DNA of 64,000 bases from Saussurea involucrata (GCA_033807775.1 CM066319.1:136636983-136700982); one strand, 5' to 3'. Counted from the stretch's first letter, positions 22,481 to 34,281 are shown. Translations and numbers: made by a program. Notes: generated from the sequence alone by a model not told the origin.

Positions 22481-23830
22481 TTTCGAAATCAGTCACCTCT
22501 TCTTGCATGGCGCTGACCCAGTTTGGATCTTTGAGGGCATCATCTATTTTCTTTGGTTCAATCAGAGAAATAAAGTTAACAAATAAACAAATATTACATG
22601 CACTTCGTCGAGTCTGAACACCAGCGTTTGGATCACCAAGAATTTGATCAATTGGGTGATTTACAGTCCATCGCTGAGCAGGAGCATAAGTCGCTAACTC
22701 AAATTGAACTAGAGGAGCTGAAGATGAAGCTTCAACAACTTCTGGAATATCAGCCAAGAGAGGAGTAGGTGCAGATGTCATTTCATTCACTGATTGCTGA
22801 GAAGTAGATGGAATGTCTGAGGCATTTGGTTCAAAAGCAGGTATAGTGTTTAAAGGAACTGCTAAGACCCATGATGTTTCAGCTTCACTATTCTGCATAT
22901 TTGGGATGATAGTAGGACTATCATCTTCAACTGTAGGAGTATGAGGAGTGGTAATATCTTCTGAATCACCAAGATGAGAAAACATCCATTGATTCAGTTC
23001 TTCAGTATCAGCAGACGGTTTAGAGTTTGTTGAACGGGATTCGTCAAAAGTGACGTGAATAGTTTCTTCAACAGTTTGTCTTCTTCGATTGAAGACTCTG
23101 AAGGCTTTGGAGATTGAAGAATATCCAAGAAAGATTCCATCATCAGCCTTAGGATCAAACTTTCCAAGGGCATCTCTGTTATTCAGTGTGAAACACTGAC
23201 ATCCAAAGATGTGAAGAAAGCTAATTGAAGGCTTTCTCCCATGAAAAAGTTCATAGGCTGTCTTATTGAATCTTTTGACTACCAGCGACCTGTTTTGCGT
23301 AAAACAAGCAGTATTGATAGCTTCTGCCCAAAACTGAGTAGGCAGGTGAGAATCGCTGAGCATTGAACGTGCAGCTTCAATAATTGTTCTATTTCTTCTT
23401 TCAGCGACTCCGTTTTGTTGCGGTGTTCTCACTGAAGAAAAGTTGTGAGAAATACCCTTACTCTCAAAGAACGAATCAAGAGAACTGTTTTTGAATTCAG
23501 TCCCATGATCACTCCTTATTGAGCGAACGGTCAAGTTGTTTAGGGTTTCCATCTTCCGAACAAAGGTGATGAGTTCTTCAGGGGTGTCACTCTTAGAACG
23601 GAGAAACATAAACTATGTATAGCGAGAGAATTCATCAACTATGACCAGCGTATATTTCTTTCTAGCGATGGATTGTTTGTTAACAGGGCCAAACAAATCC
23701 ATATGGAGAAGTTGTAGAGGAGATGACACTGAGGAAACTTGCTTTGACTTAAAGCTTTTTTTGGTCTGCTTGCCTTTCTCACACGCTGAGGTAGACCAGT
23801 GACTAACTCTTTTGAAGAAAGAGTATTCAG
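22473..23830 (-). pseudogene. X integrase
   Basis: The core is open from 23609 to 22473. The catalytic residues are D in HMDLFGPV (just upstream of the open frame), D in RSDHGTEF, and E in QQNGVAERRNRT. GCQCFTL and GYSSISKAFR follow, then a long Ser/Thr/Pro linker to reverse transcriptase. Two breaks separate it from the zinc domain: a Trp-to-TAG stop near 23613 and a frameshift or small deletion near 23785 just before ACEKGKQ, which supplies one of the two zinc Cys. Confidence 0.88.
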
Positions 23831-24289
23831 TGTCTTGAAGTTTAGATGAGAGAGCGTCTTATGCCATAGCCAGTTGACATCAGATGAGGCTTTTGAGAAG
23901 AAACAGGAGTTCTCAGTGGTTGTTGAGTCCATGTTTATTACATAAACATTTTCCAAACGATAACCGCTGAGTGCTATCTTCTCTTTTTTGTCAGCGACAA
24001 AGCAGGATTCCTTGGTAAAGATTACCTTGTTATCCATGTCGCAAAGCTGACTGATGCTTAGAAGATTATGCTTCAGCCCTTCAACATATGCGACTCTTCT
24101 GAAGGTTGTTGTACCATTAGATAGTACACCAAACCCTCGGGTATGTCCTTTTCCATTTCCACAGAAAGTTACAGAGGGACCCTTCTCTTCCTTGTATTCA
24201 GTGAGCAGGCTTTTCTTTCCAGTCATGTGTCTAGAGCATTCGCTATCGAGATACCAGATACCCTTCTTAACCTGCATTACAAAGGAAGA
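23830..24289 (-). pseudogene. X protease end and pre-integrase zinc domain
   Basis: WYLDSECSRHMTG near 24255 is the copia protease signature with Gly of DSG replaced by Glu (GGA to GAA), which should inactivate it. The pre-integrase domain follows with YVEGLKHNLLSISQ and the His pair in WLWHKTLSHLNF. Confidence 0.85.
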
Positions 24290-26970
24290 TTAGTTTTTCT
24301 TGGGTACCCACTTAACCATGTGTACACGTTTGTCAGTGGAAGTAGTTGGAATGGAAGGTTCAGCAGTCTTCACAGCATTTGAAGATTCAACTTTGTCAGT
24401 CTTCACTTTGGTTAATTTCTTAACCTCAGTGGTCTTCTTTGCCTTGGGGGCAATGATCTTCACCTTAGCTATCTTTTCAGCTTGGGTGGATGTGGGGCAC
24501 TTACTAGCAATATGATTTGTATGTCCACAATGATAACATTTCCTATAACCAAAAGTAGTTATAGGACCATTTGCATGCTGAGCTTTAGATTTTGAATTGG
24601 AAGGACCAGCATCAAGTACACCTTTGGTATTGGAAATAGGAGGAACTATCAGTTCTTCAGATTTCTTACCAGTTACATCCACTTTGATTCTGGGAGTAGA
24701 TCGCTGAATATATCCACGCTGAACATATCCAGTGTTCTTGTTCCCTGAACCAGATGGATGAGTCGCTGAAGCTGTAGAAGAATTCAGCTTAGGTATAGAG
24801 ATACCCTTCTGAGGATTTTGATTAAAAGCAATTCCTTTACCTTTGTTTTTAAAGACTGAGGTAGGTTTTGGATAAATAACTTTTTCGTTACCTTTAGAAG
24901 TTAAGGTAGAGATTTCCTCAGGGATAGGCGGTTTTGTTGGCCCCGAAGGGCTATACAAGTTTGTAGAAGGGGGGGGGGGGGGGGTTGAATACAAACACAC
25001 AAATTTTACTTTTCTAAATTGTTTATTGATAAATCATTAACAATTTACAGCTTGTTGCAGAACAAGATTAAGGATAAACCTAAATCTAAACAAGTTGGAA
25101 CACTAAGTTTCTTACACTAAGAAAGAGAAGGAAATTACTAATAATAACCTATCTCAAGATAAGAAGTATGAACTTGTCCAGAGTTAGCAAGTTACTTCAA
25201 AACGAAGTGAGTTCTTCTTCTTATATACTGCATGCATTTAATGCATGGCAGTTTACACTTTACACGTGGCAGTAGCTCATTGGTTGTATGTCATTGACCT
25301 TTGTTGACAACCTTAGTAGCCGCATGTTTGAACAGTGTAGTATCAGAGTGGTTGTACGATTTCAGATAATAAGGAGGTTCTTTTTCTGACATATCGTACG
25401 GAGTCGTGCAAGGGTGGTTAAGACAAAAGTACTTTGTACGGAGGACTTCATGATCAGCTTTTCGTTGATTCAGCGCTTTACCATTGTTTATCAGCGATAG
25501 CTAAAGTCTTGTACTTGATACTTCACGTTGAGTGGACAAATCTGAGTCTTCGCTGATCCGCATCAGTTCATTAGGAGACTTGTCGCTGGTTCTTGAGCTT
25601 GATCTTCGACTTCAGCGTAGGACCTATGTTGACGTGAAACTTGTCTTCAGGGATCATAAGTAAACAACTAACTTATCAGTGATCACCATAAGGGCTGAAC
25701 AGACTCAGAGCATTATGGTGAACAGTGTTTGCTGAATGTTTAATCTAAAGAGCGAGAGTTCCTATCATCGGTACTGTAAGATCTTAGTACTTATCAGCGA
25801 TAGTGAAACTCTGATACATATTGTTTAACTTACAATTTTCACTAAGTATAAAAGAGAGGGTCATTATCAAATCACTGAGGGTTTGGATCAACTGGTTTAG
25901 AAGGGGAACACTGAGAGGATGAAGTACCAGCTACTGAGGATACGAAAGTTCCAAATAAGAGCATGGAACGATCAGTGGTTGGTTCTAGAGTATCAACTTT
26001 GTAACCAAGACCACGTTTATCACTCAGGGGAATCTGAGACTTAATTATCTCAGTGATCTTTGTTGAGGAATTATACCATCCATCAACAGTAGCTTTTTCA
26101 GCTTTTAATGCAGCGATAGCTTCTGCTCGTTCGATTTTGACTAGCTGATTTAAGTGAACTTGATCTTTAAAATCTTCTCCAATTTTAGAAAGATTTTCTA
26201 TTTGAAGGTGACAGTTTTTAAGCTGTTCAGCGAGATCAAGGTTTGGATTTTCAACTACAGTTTTGCCATTCATGGCTTCATATAAACTTCTAGTCAAGAG
26301 ATCGATCTTACGAAGACTATCAGCTTCATCAATATTTGCAATATTGGTAAAGAAGGAAGGTGATACCTGAGTAGCAGAGGTTGAAGTGGAGGGAATGTCT
26401 GAACTTTCTTCCTCATCTTCAAGTTTGGCCATAAGACAGAGATTGGCTTCATCATCTTCAGAGTCAGATGTTTCTTCCTCATCAGAGTCAGCCCATTCAT
26501 AGTCAGCCATCAGACCTTTGCCTTTCTTCTTGAAGCTTTTCAGCTTCGCATACTTTTCTTTCAGCTTGGCGTATTTGTCATCTCTAGACCTGAGGTTAGA
26601 GGATTTCTTGGGAAACGCTGAGTTTCTCGAAACTTTCTTTGACCTGGACTCGTTAGTGAAATGTCCTATCTTTTCACAGTTAAAACAAGTAGTAGTAGCC
26701 TTATCAACAGGAGCTGATGATCTTGGCTTGTCAGTAATGGAAAGAGGTTTATTCTTTCTGAACATTTTATTTTTGGCGAATCTCTTGAACTTTTTAGTGA
26801 GGAGAGCTAAAGATTCATCAAGATCTGAAGAGTCAGAATCTGATGACCTTTCAAAGTTACTCTCCAACTCAGTGATAGTGACCGAGGGTCGCTGAGTGGA
26901 AGGTTCCTCTGAGATTAAAGCAACAGGGGTGTTTTTGGAATCTTTTAGAAGATCATGCGAAATTAAAATC
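24290..26970 (-). pseudogene. gag: X gag, split by solo LTR and truncated at its start
   Basis: Two segments flank the solo LTR: 26970-25899 and 24929-24290. The first is Ser/Lys-rich with a zinc knuckle whose last Cys is Ser (CFNCEKIGHFTNES), then a coiled coil. The second has a complete CCHC knuckle, CYHCGHTNHIASKC, near 24536-24495, and ends in a VKWVPKKN motif just before the protease. The Gag N-terminus is missing because the T junction at about 26971 removed it. Confidence 0.78.
24935..25893 (-). mobile_element. Solo LTR of an X-related element inside X gag
   Basis: 959 bp, beginning TGTTGGCC and ending GGATCAACT, where the last base is T in place of the expected A. It is flanked by GGTTT at 24930-24934 and 25894-25898. 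It has a G run of about 16 at 24969-24984. It is clearly more diverged from the two X LTRs than those are from each other, so it came from a different copy. Confidence 0.85.
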
Positions 26971-27387
26971 GTATAGTAGACTTGGTGACTACTGTCGTGC
27001 GATTCTGCGATAAAACAATGTCATGGGTTGGTCGTTGCCTAACCAACAACCCCTCGATGTTTAAGTCAGTAGACGTTTGTGATAAAAAATCGTATGAAAG
27101 GAATGAAAAAGAGATAGGGAACATACCTTTTCAGATTCTGTTTTTAGTGGGGTATTTGCCCCCTGTCATTTAATATCCCATTCTTCTCGGGAGAAAGTGG
27201 GTTTTAAATGACAGATCGACACAGAGATCTTGAAGAATATCGTCCATGTCTGCTTCGACCGTGCTTTCGTGCGACAGGGCAAGATAGTCGACTTGCGGAA
27301 AAGATATCAATTTATCTAAGAAGTCAGGGACAGAGGGATGAACCTGTCGAGATTTTGCAGTTATGTCTCTTGCAACTGCTTGACAGT
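26971..27387 (-). other. T sequence beyond protease, no recognised domain
   Basis: Reading on past the TAG that follows the protease, the frame is open for about 70 codons and then decays. GTCG words common elsewhere in T recur here. I cannot assign a function. Confidence 0.4.
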
Positions 27388-29757
27388 CTATTTTCGCGGC
27401 TTCAAGGTGGACTTATGGCATTCATGAGAAACTTTCGGCTCACTCTTGATTTCTTGGATTCCCCATGGCGTAGGGAATTTCAACATTTGATGATATGTTG
27501 AAGGGGCGGCTTTCATATCATGAATCCATGGTCGACCTAAAATGATGTTATAGGCCAACGCACAGTCGATGACGCTGAACTTGGTCTGCTTGTTGATTCC
27601 TCCGGCGTAGACAGGCAGGATAATCTCTCCAAAAGTGCTCGTCGCTTCTCCATTGAAACCGGCCAAAGTTGTCGAACGTCGGGTGATTTCTGAGCGATCA
27701 ATTCCCATTGCTTTGATAGTGTTGAGAAAAATGACATTTGCTGAACTGCCCCCGTCTACCAATATTCGACGCGTCAAACAGTTACCGGCCGTGAGTTGAA
27801 TGATCAACCCGTCGTGATGCTTTTAGTACGAGTCGCCGAGGTCGACTTGGTCGAACACGATCTTCATGGCTTCTAGTTCCAAATCCCCTTTGGGTCTGGA
27901 TGAACGAGGAATAGGCCGGTCGTCGGGCGCTTGACTGGAATGACGCTTAGCTGCGGAGTACGTCAGACCACACACATCTGAACCACCGGTGATGCAATTG
28001 ACGACCTTCGCATGCTCGGGGGTCGTTGTTCGATGTCCGTTAGCTGAAATAGCGACATCGTCGATGATATCTTTGAGATTTCCTTTCGGAAAATGATATG
28101 CTAGTTCCTTCTTCAATGCGATACAGTCGTCTGTCGCATGACCATGATCGGCATGGAAGTCGCACCACTTTGATTTATCCTTCTTAGCATCGTCCAAGTC
28201 AGACTTCTTCGGCCACCGGATGGTTGCTTGGGTGGTCTTCAGAACTTCGGCTAAGTCTTTAGCTGACCCTTTGAACCCATAAGAGGAGATCTTGGGGTAC
28301 ATGGGGAATTTAGTCGCGGTTTTAGCTTCTGCCTTCGACTTGAAACGAACGTTTGAAATCTGACGCGTTGGCTCTATTCTGGATATGGCTTTCGGCTTGA
28401 ATTCTGGCTTCTTGACACCTAACGGCTTCTTGTCGTCAGTGTGTTTGCGATGAAAGGCTGCGTCGTCTTCGACCCTCATATATGCTAACGTTCGAGCTCG
28501 GACGTCTTTGAAAGTCTCTGGGGGATACTTGGTTAGATCGATATATAGACCTGAACTATCGTCTAGACCATGCTTATAAACTTTGGTCCCAGTTTTGATG
28601 TCACAATTGCGGATACTGATCATTTCGGCATTGAATCTATTGAAATAACTTCGAATAGACTCATTGGTATTCTGCACGACATAGTACAGATCACTAGTCT
28701 GCTTTTCCATCTTCCGACTGCTGGAGAATTGCCGGGAGAATTGGTTGACCAATTCGGTGAACAACCCGATAGATTTGGGTTTGAGATTAATCAACCACTG
28801 GAGAGCTGGACCAGTGAGAGTCGCCCCGAAACTCTTGCACATGCATACTTCCTGGTACATGTGTGGAATCGAGATTGTCCACATGAGCTGCTTATACTGC
28901 GCGACATGCTCGGTTGGATCGGTCACACCCGAATACTTGGGAGTGAAGGCAGGAATGTTATACTTCTTTGGGACCTCATCGGTGGTGGTCTCGTCGATGA
29001 AGGGCGATGCCTGATACCCCGAGCGAGGCTCGACGTCGACAGGCATGGCTGCCCCAGGCAACTTGGCGAGCAAGGACAGGACGCGCTCATTTTGGTCTTC
29101 TAACATCTTCAAACGCTGGGCGACGGGATCGTTAAGATCAGGATTTGCCCCTGTCGAGGGATTGGTCCCTGGACTAGTGCCATTACCATGCGACGGACCA
29201 TTTGTGTCCCCGTTGAACGGGACAAAATATGGCTGCGAGCCATAGTGGAATTGTTGTGGTCCATTCTGAAACGATTGTGGTCCCTGCTGAAATGGCTGCG
29301 ATCTCTGCTGGAAAGATTGCGATCCTTGCTGGAAAGGTTGTGATCCTTGCTGGAAAGGTTGCAGACCACTTTGGAACGGCTGGGAAAACGACTGGGATCC
29401 ATTCTGAAACGGCTAGGCGCCACCTTGCAATGGTTGGGATCCATTGTTCAAGGGTGGTGGTCGGATGTGCTGAGGGGGAATCTGCCCAGACTGGGGATTC
29501 GGAATGAACGGACCCGACTGCTGATTCTGCATGAATGGACCTGGATGCTGATTCTGCGCGGACGGACCTGGTCCCGGACCTGGATTCTGAATGAATGGCC
29601 TAGGACCATTCTGGGGTCCAAAAGGATTCCTTAGCCGCGCGATCTCTTCAGCTGCTCTGCGATTCTGCTCTGCCATTGCATTGAGTTGATTCCTGGCAAC
29701 CTCGAGCTCCTGATGCATTTGAGCGACGGCGTACTGCGGATTTCCAGGGGCTGCCAT
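27388..29757 (-). pseudogene. T gag-protease polyprotein, two nonsense codons
   Basis: One reading frame from ATG 29757 to 27388, broken only by TAG at 29413-29415 and TAA at 27823-27825, both explainable as CAG/CAA changes. The order is an N-terminal coiled coil (EVARNQLNAMAEQN), a Pro/Gln-rich region, a seven-residue tandem repeat, the gag capsid domain (about 28950-28400), a zinc-finger-like C/H segment (CDFHADHGHATDDC), then the aspartic protease with VDGGSSANV near 27760 and the ILGRPWIHDM flap-side motif. This is the standard Tat/Ogre gag-pro layout. Capsid and protease look otherwise intact. Confidence 0.85.
29240..29415 (-). repeat. In-frame 21-bp repeat in T gag
   Basis: About eight degenerate copies of a 21-bp unit encoding a PFQQGSQ-type heptapeptide. 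Two adjacent copies near 29330 are nearly identical. Confidence 0.75.
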
Positions 29758-29839
29758 TTTCCTGCAACAGAAAATAGAAGAAACTCCAAGAAACTATTAG
29801 TAGAATGCACGTTCGTCGAGGATTTTCTCTATATGTAGT

Positions 29840-29858
29840 CCCACGGATGGCGCCAAAC
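29840..29858 (-). promoter_or_regulatory. T primer-binding site
   Basis: On the minus strand TTTGGCGCCATCCGTGGG follows the LTR end, the form typical of Tat-clade elements. Confidence 0.75.
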
Positions 29859-30822
29859 TGTTAATGCCAAAAATCGCACCAAAGGGACAACTTAAGGTCG
29901 ATGGGGACTTAAACAACTAAGGAAAGAATCTTTCGACGAGACGTGCGACGATAAATAAAATAAAGAAACAAGGGATTTGATGACGCAGGAAAAACCTCAA
30001 TCTAGGAAAAAACCTACGGACGACAGTGGGTGTCGTCTCTATACTCTTGTCGCCAATCAGGGGCGATGTCCTTTGATACTGGTGTCAATCGTACGATGAT
30101 TACAATACAAATGAAGGAAACGCTTTGAAATGTAAAGTACAAATGTTTAAAGTGTAAAACTGGTGTTTGTCGTGTGAATACAAAGTGTAAACAACTGTTG
30201 GTCGAAAGCTGTTGGCGTGCGTCGAGAGCGATTCTTCGAGATTAAGTTCTTCACTTCTGTTGTTCTTGAGTTCACTGTAGTATTCTGGAATTCAGTCTAA
30301 GATGTGTATGCTTTCTCGAGCTCGGTATCAGATGTTGTGTTCGATGTTCAGTGTTCGGTCCTTGAAATGATGATTGAACTCGGTCTTTATAGTCTTCGGG
30401 AGCTTTAATTAGCTCATTGATTGCTTCATTTAACGGCTATAACGGCTGCAACGGTCTGTAACGGTTGTCGGAGTGATTATCCATGATGATCTTCGTCCGT
30501 TACGGCTATCGATCGTTGATGGTTGCGTCGGTTATATCCGTTGCTCCTTAATGACTTTGACTCCTGCATTAAACACTTAACAAACGTAACAGTCATGGTT
30601 AACGTTAGTTTGGTCGAGGTCGCATGGTTCTATGCGACGGTCGTGCGGGACGGGCGATGCTATGGTCGAGCGTCATGGGGGACGTACGACTTACCTTTTA
30701 CGGGAGATGACGGATGTTTTCTGGGTTCTTGTTGAGACCTTATCTTAATACAAGATATAGCTTAGGACATGCGTCTTACCTGTTTTGGTCGTGGTCGGGC
30801 GACGTGATTTTTTGCCCAAACA
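29859..30822 (-). repeat. T 5' LTR
   Basis: 964 bp with termini TGTTTGGGC and CATTAACA on the minus strand. It has a CTATAAAG box near 30392-30385 and is rich in GTCG and CGAC words. The base after its right end starts AATACAAACAC, which matches the interior of the X LTR. Confidence 0.78.
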
Positions 30823-31829
30823 AATACAAACACACGTTTTTACTTTTCTAAATTGTTTATTGATAAATCATTAACAATTTACAGCTTGTTGTGGAACAAG
30901 ATAAGGAAAAAATCCTAATCTAAACAAGTTGGAACACTAAGTTTTCTTGCACTAAGAAAGAGAAGGAAATTACTAATAATAACCTATCTCAAGATAAGAA
31001 GATGACTTGACCAGAGTTAGCAAGTGCTTCAAGAATGAAGCTGGAGTCCTTCTTATATACTGCATGCATTTAATGCATGGCAGTTTATACTTTACACGTG
31101 GCAGCAGCTGATTGGTTGTAGGATCTGACTTGAGTAGACAACCTTAGTAGCCGCATGGTGAACAGTGTAGCATTTGAGTAGTTGTACGATTTCAGACAAT
31201 AAGGAGGTTCTTTTCTGACATATCGTACGGAGACGTGCAAGGGTGGTTAAGACAAAAGTACTTTGTACGGAGGACTTCATGATCAACTTACGTTGATTCA
31301 GCGCTTTATCATTCTATATCAGTGAATGACAAAGTTAAGCGATAGCTGAAGTCTTGTACTTGACACTTCACATTGAGTGGACAAATCTGAGTCTTCGCTG
31401 ATCCGCATCAGTTCATTAGGAGACTTGTCGCTGGTTCTTGAGGTTGATCTTCGACTTCAGCGTAGAACCTATGTTAACGTGAAACTTGTCTTCCGGGATC
31501 ATAAGTAAACAACTATGAATGTCAGCGATCACCAAATAGGTCTGAACAGGCTCAGAGCTATATTCCTAAGAATATATGGTGAACAGTTATGCTGAATAAT
31601 GTATGAGATCATCAGCGATCATCAACAAGACTGAACAGGCTCAGAGCTTGCTGAATGAACAGGGTTCGCTGAATGTCTAATCTAAAGAACGAGAGTTCCT
31701 ATCAGTGGTACTGAAAACAGTCTTAGTACTTATCAGCGATAGTGAAACTCTTATACATTGTTTACTTACAATTTTCACTAAGTAGAATGGAGAGGATCAT
31801 TATCAAATCACTGAGGGTTTGGATCAACA
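30823..31829 (-). repeat. X 5' LTR, start removed by T
   Basis: It matches 14745-15751 of the left X LTR closely. The first ~47 bp including the G run are missing. It ends ATCAACA, followed by ATCTA. TCAGCG/CGCTGA recurs at the same places as in the other LTR. Confidence 0.85.
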
Positions 31830-33533
31830 ATCTAAAGATACTACATCAGATTTACAACAACCTAAGGTTGAGCAACTAACAAGTGCAATTGAAATTCCAG
31901 AAGAATCAGCAATAGATATACATGCAATAACTGATGAGAATGATGAGTCGAATACTCAAACGGAAATTCAAACTCTCCCTAGCACTCATAAGTGGACTAG
32001 AGCACATCCTCCTGCAAACATAATAAGTGATGCCAAAGACGGTGTGAAGACACGATCTGCAACAACCAATGAATGTATGTATGTAAATTTTCTGAGCTGC
32101 ATGGAACCCAAGAAAACCTGCAAAACGTTGAAAGATCCAGACTGGATAAACGCGATGCAAGACGAGCTTCTTGATTTCAAGCGGAATGAGGTGTAGCGAT
32201 TAGTGAAGAAACCCAAAAATAAATTATCATCGGAACCAAATGAGTTTTTAGAAATAAGAAGGACGAGGCTGGGATTATAGTTACAAATAAAGCAAGACTG
32301 GTGGCGAAGGGCTACAACCAACAAGAAGGGGTTGAGTACGATCAGACCATGCACCAGTAGCTCGGATTGAAGCGATTCGTATCTTCTTGGCTTACGCGGC
32401 TCATAAAAACTAAAGGTATTCCAAATGGATGTCAAGTCGCGTTCCTTAATGAGGTACTACATGGAGAGGTCTATGTATGTCAACCAGAAGGTTTCGTTGA
32501 TCCGAAGCATCCTGATCATGTTTATGTCCAGGACAAGGCTCTTTACGGCTTAAAGCAAGCACCCGGGGCGTGGTATGAAACTCTAACTACATATATCACT
32601 GAGTCTGGCTTCACTAAAGGTACTATTCTTTTTCTCAAGAAACAAGGTGCATATTTAATTTTAGTACAAATCTATGTTGACGATATTATATTTGGGTCTA
32701 CAATCCAGAAATGTGTGTCGATTTTGAAAACACGATGAAAAGTCGATTTCAAATTAGCATGGTGGGAGAACTAAATTTTTTTCTCGGTTTACAAGTTAAA
32801 ACAATCTCTAGAAGGAACTTTTATAAGTCAATCTAAATACATTACTGATATGTTGAAAAAGTTTGATTTAACAACCTCCATCATGAAAACACCAATGGCT
32901 ACTAGTAGACTTTTGGATGCTGATTTACCCGGTAAATCGTTATGTGCTAGATTTCAAGCTAATCCGAAAGAATCTCACCTTATTGCTGTTTTGCGAATCG
33001 TTTGATATCTCAAAGGCACAAAGAATTTGGGCCTTTGGTATCCAAAGAATTCTGGTTTTGAGCTAACTGCTTTCACAGACACAGATCATGCCGGAATTAG
33101 ACTTGACCGAAAAAACACTTCAGGAGCATGTGAATTCGTAGGGGATAAGCTAGTAAGTTGGTCTTCAAAGAAACAAAATTGTGTATCAACTTCTACTGCC
33201 AAGGCGGAATACGTTGCGGCAGCTAGTTGCTGTTCTCAAGTCCTTTGGATGAAGACACAACTTCGCGACTATGGTTACACAATGAATAAAATCCCAATTT
33301 ATTGCGACTCCAAAAGTGCAATTTCCATTACGGCAAACCCGGTTCAATATTAAAAAACAAAGCAGATCGACGTCAGGTGCCACTTTATTAAGGATCATGT
33401 GGAAAAGGGAACTATTGAAATGCATTTTGTACCAACAGAGTTCGAGCTTCCAGATCTTTTTACAAAACCTTTAGATGAGAAAAGGTTTAATTTTCTAATC
33501 AGCAAGCTTGGCATGTTGAATACTTCTGCATAA
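31830..33533 (+). pseudogene. C1 reverse transcriptase and RNase H, heavily broken
   Basis: Resumes C1 after X. Linker, then RT motifs in shifting frames: KDPDWINAMQDEL, DKALYGLKQAPG and YVDDIIFGS near 32678. About 100 bp seem lost near 32936, between the GKS and LCARF segments, where other copia elements carry RGMIGSLxYLTASRPD. RNase H has WYPKNSGFELTAFTDTDHAG, STAKAEYVAA and DLFTKPLDEKRF. At least five frameshifts and several stops are present. The end is TAA at 33531-33533 after the usual KLGMLN motif. Confidence 0.85.
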
Positions 33534-33990
33534 CAATAATTTTCTTTATCACATTGAGGGGGAGTGTGTGTGTGTGTGTCTATTTATATTTTATTTGTGA
33601 GGGGGAGTTAATAAATTTCCAAAGATTAATATATCTAACAGTTCAGGACTCATGTTCAATGAGTACAAAGTCTTATCTGGTTTTGCAGATGCTTCTAAAG
33701 CTGTGTTTTTCTTCAACACTGTGCATTCTTCAAGGGGGAGTAAGAAGCAATGTCTGTAAGTGTGTTCTATGTTTCTGTTTCCAGACATGTATGCACATTT
33801 TTAAAAAAATGTGCATATATGTCAAAGTGTTTTTAAAAATGGGTTTATGCTTAAAATGTTTTAAACTGATGTGTGATTTTCAGTATTAGAATTCTTTTTC
33901 GAAAAAGTTGGAATTTTCATTCTGAAAAATGGCTTAGTTTTCGTAACCCATTGGTTACGAAAAGCTTGGTTTTCGCAACTAATTGCTTGC
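33534..33990 (+). other. C1 3' untranslated region, cut by Z
   Basis: Contains three GGGGGAG tracts (33551, 33601, 33736), a GT microsatellite at 33562-33580, and near 33935-33980 the GTTACGAAAAG / TTTTCGCAAC motif pair that fills the C1 leader. No 3' LTR is reached before Z begins. Confidence 0.65.
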
Positions 33991-34232
33991 TGTAGATCCT
34001 AGATTGTGCAATATTGAATCAATAATCAATGAATAATAACAAAGCAAAGATCAAACATTCGTCATCCAATTGTATTAAAGATCGGAGAATTTTTACAGTT
34101 TAAGTGTACGACTATGAAAGCTAATAGGATGATTAGCCTAAAAAATTAAAGGAAATTAACTATTTATAACCTCTTGGGGTATTTACAATTTCAGCCCATA
34201 ACTTTAAGACAATTACATATTCTACCCCAACA
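33991..34232 (-). repeat. Z 3' LTR
   Basis: 242 bp, TG to CA, with a TATAAATA box on the minus strand at 34168-34161. It is followed by the minus-strand polypurine tract AAAGGGGGAGAT at 34244-34233. Confidence 0.75.
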
Positions 34233-34281
34233 ATCTCCCCCTTTGGCTTAACGTTTGGAACCTGCGTCTTCAGCTCTGTCA

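Larger units (their letters stand above)
26971..30822 (-). mobile_element. Element T, truncated Tat-type Ty3/gypsy element
   Basis: The right end is a complete 5' LTR (29859-30822, TGTTTGGGC to TTAACA on the minus strand) inserted in the right-hand X LTR. The primer site, gag and protease follow leftward. Reverse transcriptase, RNase H, integrase and the 3' LTR are absent. The left junction, near 26971, joins directly to X gag, so the same deletion removed the T 3' half, the first part of the X LTR, the X primer site and the X gag start. Confidence 0.75.
14698..31829 (-). mobile_element. Element X, SIRE-type copia with accessory ORF
   Basis: LTR termini are TGTTGG and ATCAACA. The flanks are ATCTG (14693-14697) and ATCTA (31830-31834), a five-base target duplication with one G/A difference. 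The order on the minus strand is 5' LTR (30823-31829, left side cut by T), gag, pro, integrase, reverse transcriptase/RNase H, spacer, accessory ORF, polypurine tract and 3' LTR (14698-15751). The two LTRs look about 97-98% identical over stretches I compared by eye. The primer site and gag start are lost. Confidence 0.85.

Noticed and set aside
24935..25893. Third LTR of X proving a tandem X array
   Set aside because: It has its own target duplication GGTTT, interrupts gag in frame, and is more diverged than the X LTR pair, so it is a solo LTR.
28570..29103. 177-residue plus-strand ORF opposite T gag
   Set aside because: It is the antisense shadow of a conserved capsid-coding frame and has no known motif.
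14680..31880. Flanks of X come from two different copia copies (both contain GATACTACATC)
   Set aside because: Placing the LTR ends at TGTTGG and ATCAACA gives target duplication ATCTG/ATCTA. The repeated word is then a short tandem repeat in the C1 linker.
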